Below are positions 1 through 8,613 of a DNA stretch of 64,000 nt, piece by piece; position 1 is the first letter of the stretch; each line of letters starts with the position of its first letter. The notes under the pieces are model-generated. The model made no database searches. It was not told the DNA's origin and worked only from the letters and a program-made list of their open reading frames with translations. The translations under genes were made by a program, and so were the position numbers. This DNA comes from Hyphomicrobium sp. GTDB lineage: Bacteria; Pseudomonadota; Alphaproteobacteria; Rhizobiales; Hyphomicrobiaceae. The stretch lies in NCBI GenBank assembly GCA_016793445.1, contig JAEUME010000005.1, forward strand, positions 310,001-374,000. The letters run 5' to 3'.

Positions 1-1269
1 CTCCTCGCGGCTGATCGCCAAGGTGCGATGCGTGGGGGAAAGGCGCCCTTCCTGGCGGATGGCCTCGGTAATGTCGCCAAAGCGCTTCTTGCGGCGTCCT
101 GCACCCAGGCACAGAAGGCGCAACAGATGCGCCATCCGGTCGATTTCTCCCAGCAGCCGTTCGCACGCCGCCGGGTTCACGCGGCGGTCCTTCAGGGCCA
201 GCATGGCGGCGGGGGCCCAGTCGCCATCGGCGAGGCGGTTAAGATAATGGAGATACCAGCGCATCCGCGGGGTGAGATCGCCGCTATGGGCGCTATTGCG
301 GCGGATGGCTGAGAAGGTTCCCGCCAGCGGCAACAGCGCGTTCTGGATGAAGGCCGCTCCGCCCCCTTCTTCGTTGACCACCGCGCGCACGGCCGAGACG
401 ATGTGGGGCCGCGTGTGACCGTAGATTGTCCGCAAGTGCGAGAAGAAGGTCTCGAAATCGTCGCCCAGCTCCGCACTTGTCTCGTCCCAGGCCTTGATTC
501 CCCATTCGACCTCTATGGGCCGCAGATGGCTGATGACGTCGGCCTTGAGGATGTCATTGCGCTGTAGCTTTTTGCCCCTCTCGTTCAGAACGATGAACAT
601 ACGGTAGGCGCGGTCGATCTCGCTGCTCAGGATGACGACGACTTCGCAATGATCCAGCACGTAGTCGCACAAGCGCGCGCGCTCGGCTTGCGAGTAGGTG
701 GAAAGCTGGGCGATGAAGTGATCACGCACCTCCAGCAATGCCGCCGCGGCGCCCTCGGGGTCTGTTTCAGGCGTCAGCAGAGTGCCGCCTGGCTGGCTGA
801 TGTAGCGGGTAAAGAAGGGCTGGTCGCGGTCGGCCAGATGGATACGCGGCGAAAACGTGGGAAAGAAGCCCCGGTTGGTGCGGGCCGTCATGATCGCGGC
901 CGCGCGCCGTGCGATCCTGCTTCTCGAATTCCGTTCCAGATCGCGCAATACCGCGATCAACGTGAGAAGCGTGACAAGCCGCTGCTGCCCGTCCACGATG
1001 TCCAGAGACCGCGGCGGCATGGACGTCGACAGCTTCGTCTTCTCCGCCTTGTGCTGCGAATCCATCAGCAGCACCGCGCCCAGGAAATAGTCGGGGTCAG
1101 GCACATTGCCGGTTTCTATTCCGGCAGCGTCCAGAAGATCGTCGAGAAGCTGTCCTGCTTCCTCCGCGCCCCAGGAATAGGGGCGTTGATAAATGGGTAT
1201 GTTAAGAAGAAACGGGCCGGATAGAATATCGGAAATGGAAAACGAGGACGCTTGGAGACCAGACGGCAT
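1..1269 (-). CDS. DUF262 (GmrSD-like) protein, 3' end outside the window
   Basis: This is a minus-strand reading frame open from an ATG at 1269 to the window edge, so at least 423 codons are visible and the C-terminus is missing. Near the N-terminus it has IPIYQRPYSWG, followed by DGQQRLVTLL about 60 residues later. Both are hallmarks of the DUF262 family, and DGQQR is the proposed nucleotide-binding/hydrolysis loop. Known relatives include GmrS of the modification-dependent (type IV) restriction enzyme GmrSD, which cuts glucosylated hydroxymethylcytosine DNA. Whether a DUF1524 nuclease domain follows cannot be seen. The start is the first in-frame ATG before the conserved block; no strong ribosome site was seen. 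The family call is firm, but a restriction role is an inference. Confidence 0.85.
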   Translation of the reverse strand, partial: MPSGLQASSFSISDILSGPFLLNIPIYQRPYSWGAEEAGQLLDDLLDAAGIETGNVPDPDYFLGAVLLMDSQHKAEKTKLSTSMPPRSLDIVDGQQRLVTLLTLIAVLRDLERNSRSRIARRAAAIMTARTNRGFFPTFSPRIHLADRDQPFFTRYISQPGGTLLTPETDPEGAAAALLEVRDHFIAQLSTYSQAERARLCDYVLDHCEVVVILSSEIDRAYRMFIVLNERGKKLQRNDILKADVISHLRPIEVEWGIKAWDETSAELGDDFETFFSHLRTIYGHTRPHIVSAVRAVVNEEGGGAAFIQNALLPLAGTFSAIRRNSAHSGDLTPRMRWYLHYLNRLADGDWAPAAMLALKDRRVNPAACERLLGEIDRMAHLLRLLCLGAGRRKKRFGDITEAIRQEGRLSPTHRTLAISREE

Positions 1270-1495
1270 AAGGGCACGGATTCTTCTGCGGCACGGCTGC
1301 GCGGCGTAACGCACCACGAGCTGCACATTTGCTTATTTGGACCCTTATAGCATGTCGATAGGCGCTATTGCGTGGCAAAAATTCCAGATTGTGATCAGAG
1401 CCATTCTCAACACATTCAACGAGCGGCTTGTGAAACAGCGAAATTTAGTGACGTTGAACGCAAGGCCGGCTTGCACATCCTGAAAAGAGGTTCTG

Positions 1496-1897
1496 GTGTC
1501 CCAGCAACACTGCGATCCCGAAGACGTCGGTAGCGCGTGGGCGAAGCCGCCCGTCGTATTCAAGGTTCTTGCGCGCGCCGGCTGGGAAGAGGCGCGCGCG
1601 GACGGCCTGTATCGCGGGTCGCCCGACGACAAGCGCGACGGGTTCATTCATTTCTCGGCCGCTCATCAGCTCGAAGGCACGCTGGCGAAATATTTTCGCG
1701 GCAAGGCAGATCATCTCCTTGTCGCCTTCGATACCGATGCTCTGGGGCCGGAGCTGAAGTGGGAGCCATCGCGGGGCGGCGATTTGTTCCCGCATCTTTA
1801 TGGCCCATTGCCAGTGGCGCTGGCCCTCTGGCAAAGGCCCTTGGAGCTTGGGGCGGATGGCGTCCCGAGCCTGCAAGGGGAATGGCTGGAATGTTGA
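1496..1897 (+). CDS. DUF952 family protein
   Basis: This 133-residue protein is read from a GTG at 1496 that sits 6 bases after an AGAGG ribosome site. The core begins at VFKVLARAGWEEA and contains DGFIHFSAAHQ and DLFPHLYGPLP, the usual DUF952 landmarks. The family is small, soluble and without an established reaction; it resembles a glutathione-transferase-like fold only by annotation. Its last codons overlap the start of pyrD by 7 bases, so the two are probably co-translated. The same neighbourhood is common in alphaproteobacteria, but DUF952 has no proven part in pyrimidine synthesis. Confidence 0.85.
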   Translation: MSQQHCDPEDVGSAWAKPPVVFKVLARAGWEEARADGLYRGSPDDKRDGFIHFSAAHQLEGTLAKYFRGKADHLLVAFDTDALGPELKWEPSRGGDLFPHLYGPLPVALALWQRPLELGADGVPSLQGEWLEC

Positions 1898-2982
1898 GCT
1901 GGCTCTATCCGGCGGCACGCGCGGGTCTGTTCATGTTGAGCCCGGAAGACGCTCATGCGGCAACCATCGCCGCCATGGAGACAGGGCTTTATCCTAGAGC
2001 ATCCAGGGACGACCCGCCGGAGCTGGCGCAGGATGTCATGGGCCTGCGCTTTCACAACCCCATCGGTATTGCGGCCGGCTTCGACAAGGACGCCCGCGTG
2101 CCGGATGCTGTTTTGGGAATGGGCTGCGGGTTTGCCGAAATTGGTACGATTACGCCCAAGCCCCAGGACGGCAATGCCAAGCCGCGTGTCTTCCGCCTCG
2201 TTGACGACCGGGCCATGATCAACCGGCTCGGGTTCAACAACGCCGGTCATGCGGCTGCCCTGTCGCGTCTGCAGGCCCGCGCGAGCCGAGGCGGCATCGT
2301 CGGCGTCAACATCGGCGCCAACAAGGACGCAGCCGACCGCGCGGCGGATTATGTTGCCGGCCTGAAGACGTTCAATCATCTGGCGAGCTATTTCACCGTC
2401 AACATCTCATCGCCCAACACGCCCGGTCTGCGTGACCTGCAGGCGCCGGCCGCGCTGGATGATCTGCTGTCGCGTCTTGGGGCGGCGCGCGCCGATCTCG
2501 AAGCGCAGGGCCTGCCGAGGCGGCCGCTGGTCGTCAAGATTGCTCCCGATATCGCCGAAGCCGATATTCCCGCGATCGTGGAACGGCTCGTGGCGCACGC
2601 CGTAGATGCCATCGCGGTTTCCAATACGACGCTGGCGCGCCCGGGTCTGAAGGATCGCAACGCGCGCGAGGCGGGTGGTCTGTCGGGGCGTCCGCTGTTT
2701 AACCGTGCAACGGCGATGCTGGCGCGGGTCTACCAGGAGAGCAAGGGCGCAGTGCCGCTGATCGGCATTGGCGGGATCGACAGCCCGCAGGCCGCGCTCG
2801 CAAAGATCGAAGCCGGGGCTACATTGCTGCAGCTTTATACGGGTCTGGTCTACGAGGGCCCCGGGCTCATCGGCGCCATCAAGGAGCGGCTGGCGGATGC
2901 GGTGCGCAGTGCCGGAGCGACCTCCCTTGCGGGGATCCGAGGCCGCAAGGCGCAGGAATGGGCTCAGCGCCCGCTGGGCTGA
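1891..2982 (+). CDS. pyrD: quinone-dependent dihydroorotate dehydrogenase (class 2)
   Basis: This 363-residue enzyme oxidises dihydroorotate to orotate in de novo pyrimidine synthesis and passes electrons to the membrane quinone pool. The class 2 signatures are visible: an N-terminal helix segment (MLSWLYPAARAGLF), GFDKDARVPDAVLGMG, NRLGFNNAG, NISSPNTPGLRDLQ with the class 2 catalytic serine, the FMN phosphate site IGIGGI, and LLQLYTGLVYEGP. The ATG at 1891 overlaps the end of the DUF952 gene. The same frame stays open upstream to 1537, but that stretch is DUF952 read out of frame, so the shorter start is preferred. Confidence 0.97.
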   Translation: MLSWLYPAARAGLFMLSPEDAHAATIAAMETGLYPRASRDDPPELAQDVMGLRFHNPIGIAAGFDKDARVPDAVLGMGCGFAEIGTITPKPQDGNAKPRVFRLVDDRAMINRLGFNNAGHAAALSRLQARASRGGIVGVNIGANKDAADRAADYVAGLKTFNHLASYFTVNISSPNTPGLRDLQAPAALDDLLSRLGAARADLEAQGLPRRPLVVKIAPDIAEADIPAIVERLVAHAVDAIAVSNTTLARPGLKDRNAREAGGLSGRPLFNRATAMLARVYQESKGAVPLIGIGGIDSPQAALAKIEAGATLLQLYTGLVYEGPGLIGAIKERLADAVRSAGATSLAGIRGRKAQEWAQRPLG

Positions 2983-3000
2983 GCCACACAATGTTTCGGA

Positions 3001-3273
3001 TCAATCCGTCTTGATGCCGCGTGAGCGCAACAGACGGGCGATAAGCCAGATGGGTACGACGATCATCGCACCGAGCAGCATGTAGTCGAGCAGCCATTCG
3101 ATGGAGGCAAAGCCCATGTCGTAGATGCGCCGGGCGAGGTCGTCGAGCGTTTGGAAGAAGTTCGCCGGTGTAATGCCGAACACCGAGAGCACGATGCCTG
3201 TGAGCACGGACAGAATTGCCAAGCGCACGAACACCGCGAACGGATGTCCGCCAAGAAAGCCGCGCAAATCCAT
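3001..3273 (-). CDS. small membrane protein, DUF6460-like
   Basis: This 90-residue protein starts at the ATG at 3273, which has AGGAG about 9 bases upstream; an ATG 30 bases further up lacks such a site. It has two hydrophobic segments (about residues 15-35 and 60-80), a short amphipathic part between them (TLDDLARRIYDMGFAS), and a basic C-terminus ending in RLLRSRGIKTD. The layout matches small inner-membrane proteins of the DUF6460 type found in Hyphomicrobiales. No reaction is known. It converges on pyrD with an 18-base gap. Confidence 0.7.
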   Translation of the reverse strand: MDLRGFLGGHPFAVFVRLAILSVLTGIVLSVFGITPANFFQTLDDLARRIYDMGFASIEWLLDYMLLGAMIVVPIWLIARLLRSRGIKTD

Positions 3274-3382
3274 GTAACGTTCTCCTGCCGGTGGCGACGC
3301 CACGAATTGGCCTTTGGGTGAAGCGGATGCAGCGCCGCCCTTCCCAAGACCCGCCTTGCCCGTCTAGATCGTAATTGCCAAC

Positions 3383-5959
3383 ATGTCCACAAAACGGCCA
3401 TCGCCGCGCGCCTCACGCGCCTGCCAAGCCCGCCATCAGGCGGGACACGAGGCGTCAGCTTTGCCCGTGCTGCCGGAACCTTTCGCCGCCTGGTTTGCAG
3501 CGCGCGGCTGGACGCCCAGGCCGCATCAGCTTGCGCTGCTTGAAGCTTCGCAACAGCGTCGCTCCACGCTGCTCATCGCGCCGACAGGAGCGGGCAAGAC
3601 GCTGGCGGGATTTCTGCCCTCGCTCGTGCGGCTGTCCGAGCCGGGCAAGCGGCCGCGCAAGGGCGCGGGGCTGCGCACGCTCTACATATCGCCACTCAAG
3701 GCGCTCGCTTGCGACGTTGCCCGAAATCTTGAAACGCCGATTGCCGAAATGGGCCTCAAGATCCGGACCGAGACGCGCTCGGCCGACACCACACTCGCCC
3801 GCCGCCAACGCCAGCGCCGCAGCCCGCCCGATATTCTACTGACGACGCCGGAACAGGTTGCGCTGCTGCTCAGCCACCCGGACGCGCCCTTTCTGTTTGC
3901 TGATCTGGAAACCGTTATCCTGGATGAGCTTCATGCCCTCGCGCCCTCCAAGCGTGGCGATCTCCTCGCGCTCGATCTGGCACGGATTCAGTCCCTTGCC
4001 CCCGGCCACATCCGAGTCGGCCTTTCCGCCACCGTGGCACGGCCAAGCGAATTGCGCGCCTATCTGATGGCGCAGACGGCGCCCGACGTCCGGGCGGATC
4101 TCGCGCACGTCATTGAAATTCAGGGCGGCGCCAAGCCAGACATCAAGATCCTGGAGGCGGAGGAAGGCGTGCCCTGGTCGGGTCACACGGCGCGCTACGC
4201 CATCGGCGAGATCTACGAGGCGATTGCGGCGCATCGCTTGAGCCTGGTTTTCGTCAACACACGAATGCAGGCCGAATTGCTGTTCCAGGAGTTGTGGCGG
4301 GTGAACGGACAGAACCTGCCAATCGCGCTCCACCACGGCTCGCTGGCGGCGCCGCAGCGGCGCAAGGTGGAAAGCGCCATGGCGGCGGGGCAATTGAAGG
4401 CAGTGGTTGCAACCTCCACGCTCGATCTCGGCATCGACTGGGGCGATGTCGATCTTGTCATTCATGTCGGTGCGCCCAAAGGCGCCAGCCGCCTAACGCA
4501 GCGGATCGGACGCGCGAACCATCGTCTTGATGAACCTTCCAAGGCGATCCTGGTGCCGGGCAACCGCTTTGAGCTCCTGGAATGCCGCGCCGCGTTGCAG
4601 GCCGCGGAGGCTGGCGCCCAGGATGCGGTCTTGTCCCGATCGGGCGCGCTCGACGTGCTGGCCCAGCACGTGCTCGGCATGGCCTGTCAGGCGCCCTTCG
4701 ACCCGGACGTTCTTTATGACGAGGTGCGTACCGCATTGCCTTATGCGAGTTTGACGCGCGCCCACTTCGACCGCGTCATCTCCTTTGTGTCGACGGGCGG
4801 ATATGCGCTCAAGGCGTACGAACGCTTCGCCAAGCTGCGCCCGGCCGAGGGGGGCAAGCTGCGCGTCGCGAACGCCAGGGTGGCGCAACAGTATCGTCTC
4901 AACGCCGGGACGATCGTGGACTCCCCGCTCATCAAGGTTCGGCTGGTTTCTGGCGGCAGGCGCAAGTCGGGGGCGGCACGTACGCTGCAGGGCGGCCGCA
5001 TGCTCGGTGAGGTCGACGAATATTTCATCGAGCAGTTGTCGCCGGGAACGACGTTTGCCTTCGCAGGCGAGGTGGTGCGTTTCGAGGGTTTGCGTGACAC
5101 GGAAGCCTTCGTGTCGCGCACAACCGCGCAGGATCCGATGATCCCGAGCTATTCCGGCGGCAAGTTTCCGCTGTCGACGCATCTGGCCGCGCGTGTGCGC
5201 GCGATCCTGTCGGAGCCCAAGTCGTGGCGTGCGTTGCCTCCGCCCGTCGCCCAATGGCTGCTTCTGCAGCAACGCCGGTCGCAACTGCCCGGACGCGAGG
5301 ACGTTCTGATCGAGACGTTCGCGCGGTCGCAACGCCACTATCTCGTCGCCTATCCGTTCGAGGGCAGGCTTGTGCATCAGACGCTGGGCATGTTGCTGAC
5401 GCGGCGTCTCCACCGCGCCGGGGCGCAGCCGTTGGGCTTCGTCGCCAATGACTATGGGCTCGCGGTCTGGGGCAACGGCGATATTTCGCGACTTATTGCA
5501 GACGGTCGCCTGGGCCTGGCGGAGCTGTTTGACGAGGACATGCTGGGCGACGACCTCGACGCCTGGCTTGCGGAAAGCAGCCTGATGAAGCGCACGTTCC
5601 GCATGGCGGCGGTGATCGCAGGGCTTATCGAGCGCCGCCATCCCGGCAAGGAGAAGTCGGGCCGTCAGGTCACGATGTCGACGGATCTGATCTACGATGT
5701 GCTGCGCCGCCATGATCCCGGCCACATTCTATTGGAAGCGGCATGGGCGGATGCTGCGACTGGACTGCTTGATCTTGCCCGCCTGGGGGAGTTTCTCGCC
5801 CGCATCAAGGGGCGAATCAGGCATCAAGCTTTGGAGCGCGTTTCGCCGCTGTCGGTGCCGATACTTCTGGAGATCGGCCGGGAGCAGGTCTTCGGCGCGC
5901 ATGAGGACGTTTTGCGCTCCGCCGCCCAGGATCTCATCGAGGAGGCGACGGGGGCTTAG
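3383..5959 (+). CDS. ligase-associated DNA damage response DEXH-box helicase
   Basis: This 858-residue superfamily 2 helicase of the Lhr-like branch has Walker A (APTGAGKT), a DELH Walker B (VILDELHALAPS), motif III (GLSATVA) and motif VI (QRIGRANH). After the two RecA-like domains comes a long Lhr-type C-terminal region. This subfamily is normally encoded with the metallophosphoesterase PdeM, an ATP-dependent DNA ligase and an exonuclease, and is thought to act in DNA repair. PdeM follows immediately here, while the ligase and exonuclease genes are absent from the window. The N-terminus is basic, and the start at 3383 is the first ATG of the frame. Confidence 0.93.
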   Translation: MSTKRPSPRASRACQARHQAGHEASALPVLPEPFAAWFAARGWTPRPHQLALLEASQQRRSTLLIAPTGAGKTLAGFLPSLVRLSEPGKRPRKGAGLRTLYISPLKALACDVARNLETPIAEMGLKIRTETRSADTTLARRQRQRRSPPDILLTTPEQVALLLSHPDAPFLFADLETVILDELHALAPSKRGDLLALDLARIQSLAPGHIRVGLSATVARPSELRAYLMAQTAPDVRADLAHVIEIQGGAKPDIKILEAEEGVPWSGHTARYAIGEIYEAIAAHRLSLVFVNTRMQAELLFQELWRVNGQNLPIALHHGSLAAPQRRKVESAMAAGQLKAVVATSTLDLGIDWGDVDLVIHVGAPKGASRLTQRIGRANHRLDEPSKAILVPGNRFELLECRAALQAAEAGAQDAVLSRSGALDVLAQHVLGMACQAPFDPDVLYDEVRTALPYASLTRAHFDRVISFVSTGGYALKAYERFAKLRPAEGGKLRVANARVAQQYRLNAGTIVDSPLIKVRLVSGGRRKSGAARTLQGGRMLGEVDEYFIEQLSPGTTFAFAGEVVRFEGLRDTEAFVSRTTAQDPMIPSYSGGKFPLSTHLAARVRAILSEPKSWRALPPPVAQWLLLQQRRSQLPGREDVLIETFARSQRHYLVAYPFEGRLVHQTLGMLLTRRLHRAGAQPLGFVANDYGLAVWGNGDISRLIADGRLGLAELFDEDMLGDDLDAWLAESSLMKRTFRMAAVIAGLIERRHPGKEKSGRQVTMSTDLIYDVLRRHDPGHILLEAAWADAATGLLDLARLGEFLARIKGRIRHQALERVSPLSVPILLEIGREQVFGAHEDVLRSAAQDLIEEATGA

Positions 5960-5961
5960 AT

Positions 5962-6702
5962 ATGACACGGGGGAGCGCCATGGCCGGGCTCAGGCCTGAA
6001 AGTCTCGTCTTGAGCGATTTTTCCGATCAGCCGATGTCGGTGTGCGGTAAAGCCTTCCGCGCGCATATGTCAGGCGCACTCTTCTGGCCGGCAGAGGACG
6101 CGCTGATCGTCGCCGACCTGCACCTGGAGAAGGGCTCACACTTTGCAGCCCGTGGCCACATGCTTCCGCCCTACGACACACGCGAGACGTTGCACAAGCT
6201 CGCCGAGGTCATCGACGCGTACGATGCTGCGAGCATCATCGCGCTGGGTGACAGCTTCCACGACGCGGAGGCGCTGGAGCGCATGGACGAGGCGGACCGT
6301 GAGACGCTCGCCATCATGCTGGCGGACCGCGAATGGATCTGGATCACCGGCAATCACGACGGCGAGGCGGGGGCTGCGCTCGGCGGGCATGTGCTCGATG
6401 AGCTTGTCGTCGAAGGCATCACCTTCCGCCATGAGCCCGCGGCCGGCGCCCGCACGCACGAGATCGCCGGACACATGCACCCGGCGGCGCGGCTGGTGAT
6501 GAACGGTACGGCGCTGCGGCGGCCTTGTTTTGTGGGCAACGGTCTGCGCCTCGTGCTGCCCGCGTTTGGCGCCTACACCGGCGGGCTCAATATCATGGAT
6601 GACGCATTCTTGCCTGTGTTCGGCGAAGAGGGACTGTCTGTCTGGATGCTTGGCCAGGAGGGTGTGTATCCAGTCGCGGCGCGGTTGTTACGCGAGGATT
6701 AG
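5962..6702 (+). CDS. pdeM: ligase-associated DNA damage response endonuclease PdeM
   Basis: This 246-residue calcineurin-like metallophosphoesterase shows the metal-binding blocks VADLHLEKGSHF, ALGDSFHD, ITGNHDGE and EIAGHMHP in order, with the DLHLEKGS form typical of PdeM. It begins 2 bases after the helicase stop codon, so the two form an operon. PdeM proteins are proposed to act as nucleases or phosphodiesterases in the helicase-linked repair pathway. A second in-frame ATG at 5980 has a GGGGGAG stretch before it and could be the true start, giving 240 residues. Confidence 0.92.
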   Translation: MTRGSAMAGLRPESLVLSDFSDQPMSVCGKAFRAHMSGALFWPAEDALIVADLHLEKGSHFAARGHMLPPYDTRETLHKLAEVIDAYDAASIIALGDSFHDAEALERMDEADRETLAIMLADREWIWITGNHDGEAGAALGGHVLDELVVEGITFRHEPAAGARTHEIAGHMHPAARLVMNGTALRRPCFVGNGLRLVLPAFGAYTGGLNIMDDAFLPVFGEEGLSVWMLGQEGVYPVAARLLRED

Positions 6703-6709
6703 GAATATC

Positions 6710-7519
6710 TCAGCGTGGCGTGCGGCGGAAGGCGAAGGCTGCGAACAGTCCGGCAGCCGCCGCTGCAAGCACGGTCGAGATCCCGTAGAGCAGCGGAGAA
6801 TCGTAGGCTTTGTCATGCAGGAAGCGTTCAAGGCCCGTTCGCTCCATCATGACCTCGCTCTTGTATTGCGAGAGCATCTTGCCGTCCTTGAACAGGAACA
6901 GGCGCGCGGTGAGCGGCCCCACAGGCACGGTGGGGGGCAGTGAAATCGTGGCGCGAAACAGCGAGCGTCCCCGGAAGGTTACGCCGTAGTCCGACTGGAC
7001 AAAGAGACCATCCCTCTTCTTCAGCCGGATCGCGGCGGCGCGGTATTCTTCAGCCTCCTCGGGCGTCGCGGGTGCCCAGCGTATGCTGCCCGAGGGCACC
7101 ATGCGCACGTATTCAAAGCCGATCTGATGCGTGCCGAGCGCTTCAGGCTCGGCGATCTCCTCGAGTGGGCGCGTCGTGGCAATTCCGTAGAAGCTGGGAA
7201 ACGAGGAGAAGCGCACCGAACGGGTGTTGATCCACAATCCCGCTACGCGCGACTTGCGCCGCACGACGGCGGGCAGCGACATTCCCTCCACCACGGCAAC
7301 GACGTCATAGGTGCCGGCTTCGGCGCTGGGCTGGCGGCTATGCTCGACCGTGCCGAAGATGAGGATTTCCGTGCCGGTGTAGTTGGAAGTGATGGACACG
7401 CTACGCGTGGAGACGTCGGCTTCCACGGTTTCGGGCGGCTGTGTTTGGGCGCGTGCGGGCAGAGCAGCGAAGATAAGCGCGGCGGCGATCAACGCATGAG
7501 ACAATGAGCGCAGGTGCAT
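6710..7519 (-). CDS. TIGR02186-type conserved membrane-anchored protein
   Basis: This 269-residue protein has an N-terminal signal peptide (ALIAAALIFAALPARAQ), a beta-rich periplasmic part including ITSNYTGTEILIFGTVE and a C-terminal membrane helix (YGISTVLAAAAAGLFAAFAF) ending in RRTPR. This matches the alphaproteobacterial TIGR02186 family of unknown function. The ATG at 7519 shares one base with the TGA of the upstream TauE/SafE gene, so the pair is translationally coupled. That pairing suggests a role with sulfur or organo-anion export, but no reaction is known. The frame is open further upstream, but that part overlaps the TauE gene. Confidence 0.85.
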   Translation of the reverse strand: MHLRSLSHALIAAALIFAALPARAQTQPPETVEADVSTRSVSITSNYTGTEILIFGTVEHSRQPSAEAGTYDVVAVVEGMSLPAVVRRKSRVAGLWINTRSVRFSSFPSFYGIATTRPLEEIAEPEALGTHQIGFEYVRMVPSGSIRWAPATPEEAEEYRAAAIRLKKRDGLFVQSDYGVTFRGRSLFRATISLPPTVPVGPLTARLFLFKDGKMLSQYKSEVMMERTGLERFLHDKAYDSPLLYGISTVLAAAAAGLFAAFAFRRTPR

Positions 7520-8445
7520 CACGGCCCCCGCTGCAGGACGCCGAAGGAATAGAGGTCGGCCGGAGTCGCCATGAGGTCGAAGCTCATGCGGAAGCATACC
7601 GCCAGGACCAGCACGGCAAGACCCAACCGCCAGTGATCACCGCGCAGCTTGTCGCCCACGACCGTGCCGTACTGAGCACCAAACACGCCCCCCGCCATCA
7701 GCGCCAGCGCGAGCATCACGTCCACGGTCTTGTTCTGCATGGCATGCAAGATAGTGGCGAGCGCGGCAACAAACACGATCTGAAACAAGGACGTGCCGAC
7801 CACCACGTTGGTTGACATGCGCAGCAGGTAGATCATGGCCGGAATGACGACGAAGCCGCCGCCGATGCCCATGACGGCCGCCATGAACCCGACGAACATG
7901 CCGATGCAAATGGGCGGGATGGCGCTTATGTAAAGCTTGGAGCGATGAAAGCGCATCTTGAACGGCAGCCCGTCGACCCAGCTATGCTGTCCGGACTTGC
8001 GGGCCGTGGGCACGCCGCCCGCCTGGGATTTGCGCCAGGTGTTGATGCTTTCGATCAGCATCAACGCGCCGATGACGCCAAGGAAGGTCACATAGGTCAG
8101 CGAGATGACGAGGTCGAACTGTCCGGCCTTGCGCAGCACGCGCACCGTCTCGACGCCCACAATCGTGCCGACAAGACCGCCCAGGCACATGATGAGGCCC
8201 ATCTTGATGTCGACATTGTTGCGCTGGTACTGCGCGACAGCTCCGGAAACGGAGGAGGCGACGACGTGCGCCGTGCCCGTTGCCACCGCGACCGCCGGCG
8301 AGATGCCTAGGAACATGAGCAGCGGCGTCATCAGAAATCCGCCGCCGACGCCGAACAAGCCAGAGAGGAACCCAACCGCAGCACCCAGTCCCAGCAATAC
8401 CAGGACATTCACCGACATTTCTGCGATCGGCAGGTAGACGTACAT
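7519..8445 (-). CDS. TauE/SafE family permease (sulfite exporter-like)
   Basis: This 308-residue integral membrane protein has the two internal TauE/SafE repeats. The first is GLFGVGGGFLMTPLLMFLG with AVATGTAHV; the second is AAVMGIGGGFVVIPAMIYLLRM with NVVVGTSLF. About eight hydrophobic segments are visible. The family moves sulfite, sulfoacetate and other small anions. The two repeats have nearly the same glycine-rich motif, as expected from an ancient duplication. It is the first gene of a coupled pair with the TIGR02186 protein. The substrate cannot be read from the sequence. Confidence 0.9.
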   Translation of the reverse strand: MYVYLPIAEMSVNVLVLLGLGAAVGFLSGLFGVGGGFLMTPLLMFLGISPAVAVATGTAHVVASSVSGAVAQYQRNNVDIKMGLIMCLGGLVGTIVGVETVRVLRKAGQFDLVISLTYVTFLGVIGALMLIESINTWRKSQAGGVPTARKSGQHSWVDGLPFKMRFHRSKLYISAIPPICIGMFVGFMAAVMGIGGGFVVIPAMIYLLRMSTNVVVGTSLFQIVFVAALATILHAMQNKTVDVMLALALMAGGVFGAQYGTVVGDKLRGDHWRLGLAVLVLAVCFRMSFDLMATPADLYSFGVLQRGP

Positions 8446-8613
8446 TACCCTCTGGGTCCGCTTGCAAGCCGCGTTCGTGGTCGCGCGTCCATCGCGCCAA
8501 CTCCACGAGTCGCTTTGACTTGCCTATAGACGGGTCGGAGCCCCATGAGAAGGGAAAGACGCCAGCAATATTACGGCATCACCGCGCGGCGGGATAAAAT
8601 CCGCCGCATTGTG

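Noticed and set aside
1537..1890. Extension of the pyrD frame upstream to 1537
   Set aside because: The extra 118 residues are DUF952 coding sequence read out of frame; the ATG at 1891 gives the standard pyrD N-terminus.
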